From assembly GCA_007126095.1 (NCBI GenBank), contig SLBZ01000007.1, positions 1-64,000 on the forward strand: a stretch of 64,000 bases of DNA, read 5' to 3'. The stretch comes from Aquisalimonas sp. (GTDB taxonomy: Bacteria; Pseudomonadota; Gammaproteobacteria; Nitrococcales; Aquisalimonadaceae). This document shows, one piece after another, positions 62,370 through 64,000 of the stretch (position 1 is the first letter of the stretch; every line of letters begins with the position of its first letter). The position numbers and the translations under genes are program-made. The notes under the pieces were generated by a model. It ran no database searches, had not been told where the DNA came from, and saw nothing but the letters and a program-made list of their open reading frames with translations.

Positions 62370-62741
62370 TCACCGGGCCTCCGCCGTCAGGGGCTCCACC
62401 AGAATGCGAATGGTGCCGCCGCAGGCGAGCCCGACGCTCCAGGCCACTTCGTTGGTGACGCCGAACTCGAGCACTCTGGGAGCATCGCCGGCCATCACCC
62501 CCTGTGCTTCCTGGACCACTGCGGACTCCACGCAGCCACCGCTCACCGAGCCGATCATGTGCATGCGGTCATCCACGGCGAGAATGCTGCCCACAGGCCG
62601 GGGTGACGATCCCCATGTCTGGATGACACGGGCAATGGCCACGTTGCGGCCCGATTCCAGCCACTGGCTGGCCGTGCCGAGAATCGCCAGATCGTCATCT
62701 TCCGCAAGCACAACGGCGTGGGTGGATGTGTCTGTTGCCAT
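62370..62741 (-). CDS. XdhC/CoxI N-terminal domain protein
   Basis: 123 residues. XdhC_CoxI domain: LESGRNVAIARVIQTWGSSPRPVGSILAVDDRMHMIGSVSGGCVESAVVQEA, then FGVTNEVAWSVGLACGGTIRILVEP. Both the SGGCVE and LACGG cysteine motifs are intact. Here the two halves usually fused in XdhC are separate genes. First gene of the three-gene cofactor operon. Confidence 0.92.
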   Translation of the reverse strand: MATDTSTHAVVLAEDDDLAILGTASQWLESGRNVAIARVIQTWGSSPRPVGSILAVDDRMHMIGSVSGGCVESAVVQEAQGVMAGDAPRVLEFGVTNEVAWSVGLACGGTIRILVEPLTAEAR

Positions 62742-62760
62742 GGCAACCTCGAGGCCCGGA

Positions 62761-62784
62761 GTTATTGGTCGTTTGATTAATAAC
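62761..62784 (-). promoter_or_regulatory. Inverted repeat with CGTTTGATTAA motif upstream of the XdhC operon
   Basis: GTTATT and AATAAC form 6-bp inverted arms around GGTCGTTTGATT; the internal CGTTTGATTAA (62770-62780) matches the motif at 48289 and 59661 with one mismatch. It lies 20 bases upstream of the minus-strand start. Confidence 0.5.
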
Positions 62785-62906
62785 GCAGTGGACCTGACGG
62801 GTCAAGGCGACAGTCTGCGCCGTTGGGGTGATCCGGGGTTGTCATACGCCACGGTCGTTCCTACCTCTGATGAAGGGAAACGAATATGCGACGATAGGAG
62901 CTGGCC

Positions 62907-63155
62907 ATGACGACCTGGGTCTGCTGGTTGGACGATGCCTCCATCGATCGGTTTCGCGGCGAACTGGAGGTGCCGGAGATCAACAACCGCGTGGAGGTGC
63001 CGGCGGAGCCCGATCTGCCGGAGTCACACGTGCGGCAACTGGCCATTGATTCCATGATGGTACTGGCGCGTCAGGAGAATCCCGCAGTGGAGCCCGAGCG
63101 CCTCTACCGCCTCATGAATGAACTCACGCTGGTGTGCGAGCCTCTGGACAGCTGA
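62907..63155 (+). CDS. 82-residue hypothetical protein
   Basis: Soluble and acidic: MTTWVCWLDDASIDRFRGEL, VEVPAEPDLPESHVRQLAIDSMMVLARQENPAVEPERLYRLMNEL. ATG preceded by AGGAG. No family recognised and no transmembrane segment. Divergent from the XdhC operon; the next gene follows by 33 bases. Confidence 0.65.
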   Translation: MTTWVCWLDDASIDRFRGELEVPEINNRVEVPAEPDLPESHVRQLAIDSMMVLARQENPAVEPERLYRLMNELTLVCEPLDS

Positions 63156-63188
63156 TGGCCGTGCGCCGCACCGGACGGCGAGCGACCA

Positions 63189-63476
63189 ATGCCCTCGATG
63201 CTGACCGGCCTGCTGCTGGCCGTTTTTGTTGTCCATCTTGCCGCCTTCGCGGTGCTCGGTCTCAGGCGCCGGCAGGCGTATTACATCGCGCTGGTGGTGA
63301 CGTTCTCGCTGTTGAGCGCCTCCATGGCCATGCGGCTTGCTGCACCGGAATCGACCGTGGGTCACGGGGTCCCGTTGCACGATGCGCTGCGCATGCTCGC
63401 CTGGCCGGCGGCGACTGTCTCCATCGGCTGGACGCTGCTGCGCGTTCGCGCCCGCGTCGCCGCCCGGCGCGGCTGA
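63189..63476 (+). CDS. Small membrane protein, function unknown
   Basis: 95 residues with about three hydrophobic segments (LTGLLLAVFVVHLAAFAVLG, YYIALVVTFSLLSASMAM, LRMLAWPAATVSIGWTLLRVR). No recognised motif. Probably co-transcribed with the preceding 82-residue gene. Confidence 0.65.
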   Translation: MPSMLTGLLLAVFVVHLAAFAVLGLRRRQAYYIALVVTFSLLSASMAMRLAAPESTVGHGVPLHDALRMLAWPAATVSIGWTLLRVRARVAARRG

Positions 63477-63547
63477 TCCTCTGCCCGTTTCCCCGATTCG
63501 TGCGGTTGCCGTAAGCTGAGCCATCAATCCTTGATGGAGTCAGCGCC

Positions 63548-64000
63548 GTGGAGCAACCCGTCTACATCGTCACCGGCTCATCGGCCGGTATCGGCCAGGC
63601 CTGCGCCGAGCGACTCGCCCGTGCGCGGGCGCGGATCGTGATCAATTACGCCTCGCGCCAGGCGGAAGCCGAAGCCGTCGGCCGACAGTGCCGGGCCCTG
63701 GGCGGCGACGCCATCGTCATGCAGGCGGATGTGGCCGATGACGTCCAGTGTAATCAACTGGTGCAGGCCGCCGTGGATGCCTGGGGCCGAGTGGATGGCC
63801 TGGTAAACAACGCCGGCACCACCCGATTCGCCCGCCATCATGATCTGGACGCGCTTCAGGCCGAGGATTTCCATGCCATCTTCGACGTCAACGTGATCGG
63901 GGCCTATCAGATGACCCGCGCCGTGGCGCCGGTGATGGAGGTGCAGGGCCGGGGCAGCGTGGTCAATATCTCGTCCATCGCCGGCCTGCGCGGTGTGGGC
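63548..64000 (+). CDS. Short-chain dehydrogenase/reductase, 3' truncated by window edge
   Basis: GTG start at 63548 with GGAG about 9 bases upstream. The cofactor-binding TGSSAGIG follows YIV; NNAG appears in DGLVNNAGTTRFARH and the catalytic Ser strand in VVNISSIAGLRGVG. The YxxxK motif lies beyond the window. Resembles 3-oxoacyl-ACP reductase/FabG-like SDRs, but the specificity is not defined. Confidence 0.88.
   Translation, partial: MEQPVYIVTGSSAGIGQACAERLARARARIVINYASRQAEAEAVGRQCRALGGDAIVMQADVADDVQCNQLVQAAVDAWGRVDGLVNNAGTTRFARHHDLDALQAEDFHAIFDVNVIGAYQMTRAVAPVMEVQGRGSVVNISSIAGLRGVG

Overview
The window is one contiguous stretch of a high-GC bacterial chromosome. Two gene orders point to a gammaproteobacterium: the minC-minD-minE operon and gloB / methyltransferase / rnhA / dnaQ. 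The high GC and rather acidic proteins would fit a halophile of the Ectothiorhodospiraceae/Chromatiales type, but that is inference. I see no rRNA, CRISPR array, integrase, insertion sequence or phage structural gene. Coding density is high and no gene-free stretch exceeds about 300 bases. Both ends are cut: minC lacks its N-terminus and a short-chain dehydrogenase lacks its C-terminus.

Layout. 0-8 kb is a core block: Min system, LysM transglycosylase, glyoxalase II, RNase HI, DNA polymerase III epsilon, a HAD phosphatase, a CinA/MoaB-like protein and tRNA-Thr(CGT). 8.1-13 kb, directly after the tRNA, is an accessory segment: a small methyltransferase, a 1094-residue PLD nuclease/SF2 helicase/DUF3427 protein, and a divergent membrane-anchored NERD nuclease-like protein. 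It looks like a nucleic-acid-processing or defence locus. 13-21 kb holds metabolic and detoxification genes, including a divergent PRPP-synthetase-like/phosphoribosyltransferase pair. 21-26 kb holds a cytochrome c/PQQ-type dehydrogenase pair and a zinc-uptake operon headed by a 39-residue membrane microprotein behind a Zur-like operator. 26-39 kb is rich in signalling and stress genes: CheB-CheR-PAS, PAS, CsbD, GGDEF-EAL, BON, Crp/Fnr, DUF4398/OmpA lipoproteins, a cation efflux protein and a tandem universal stress protein. 39-48 kb holds a P450, a flavohemoglobin behind an FNR/DNR-type box, a five-gene operon (DUF2141, a frameshifted carotenoid oxygenase, DUF2269, a LytS-like kinase, a LytTR regulator) and a YCII/VOC cluster.

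48.3-62.7 kb is the most striking part. It is a multi-operon system around a molybdenum hydroxylase of the xanthine/CO dehydrogenase family (FAD, 2Fe-2S and Mo subunits). With it come a complete TRAP transporter, a CoxG-like protein, a CobS/CobT-like AAA+/VWA pair without CobN, a TetR regulator, a DUF1330 protein, a MoeA-MobA-like fusion and a split XdhC pair. A short motif of the form CATTTGATWAA lies in front of three of these units and suggests one regulon. The Mo subunit has neither known CO-dehydrogenase loop, so its substrate is unknown.

A 24-base palindromic repeat (GTAGGG followed by a hairpin) occurs six times, in four intergenic spots. It shows compensatory base changes in its stem.
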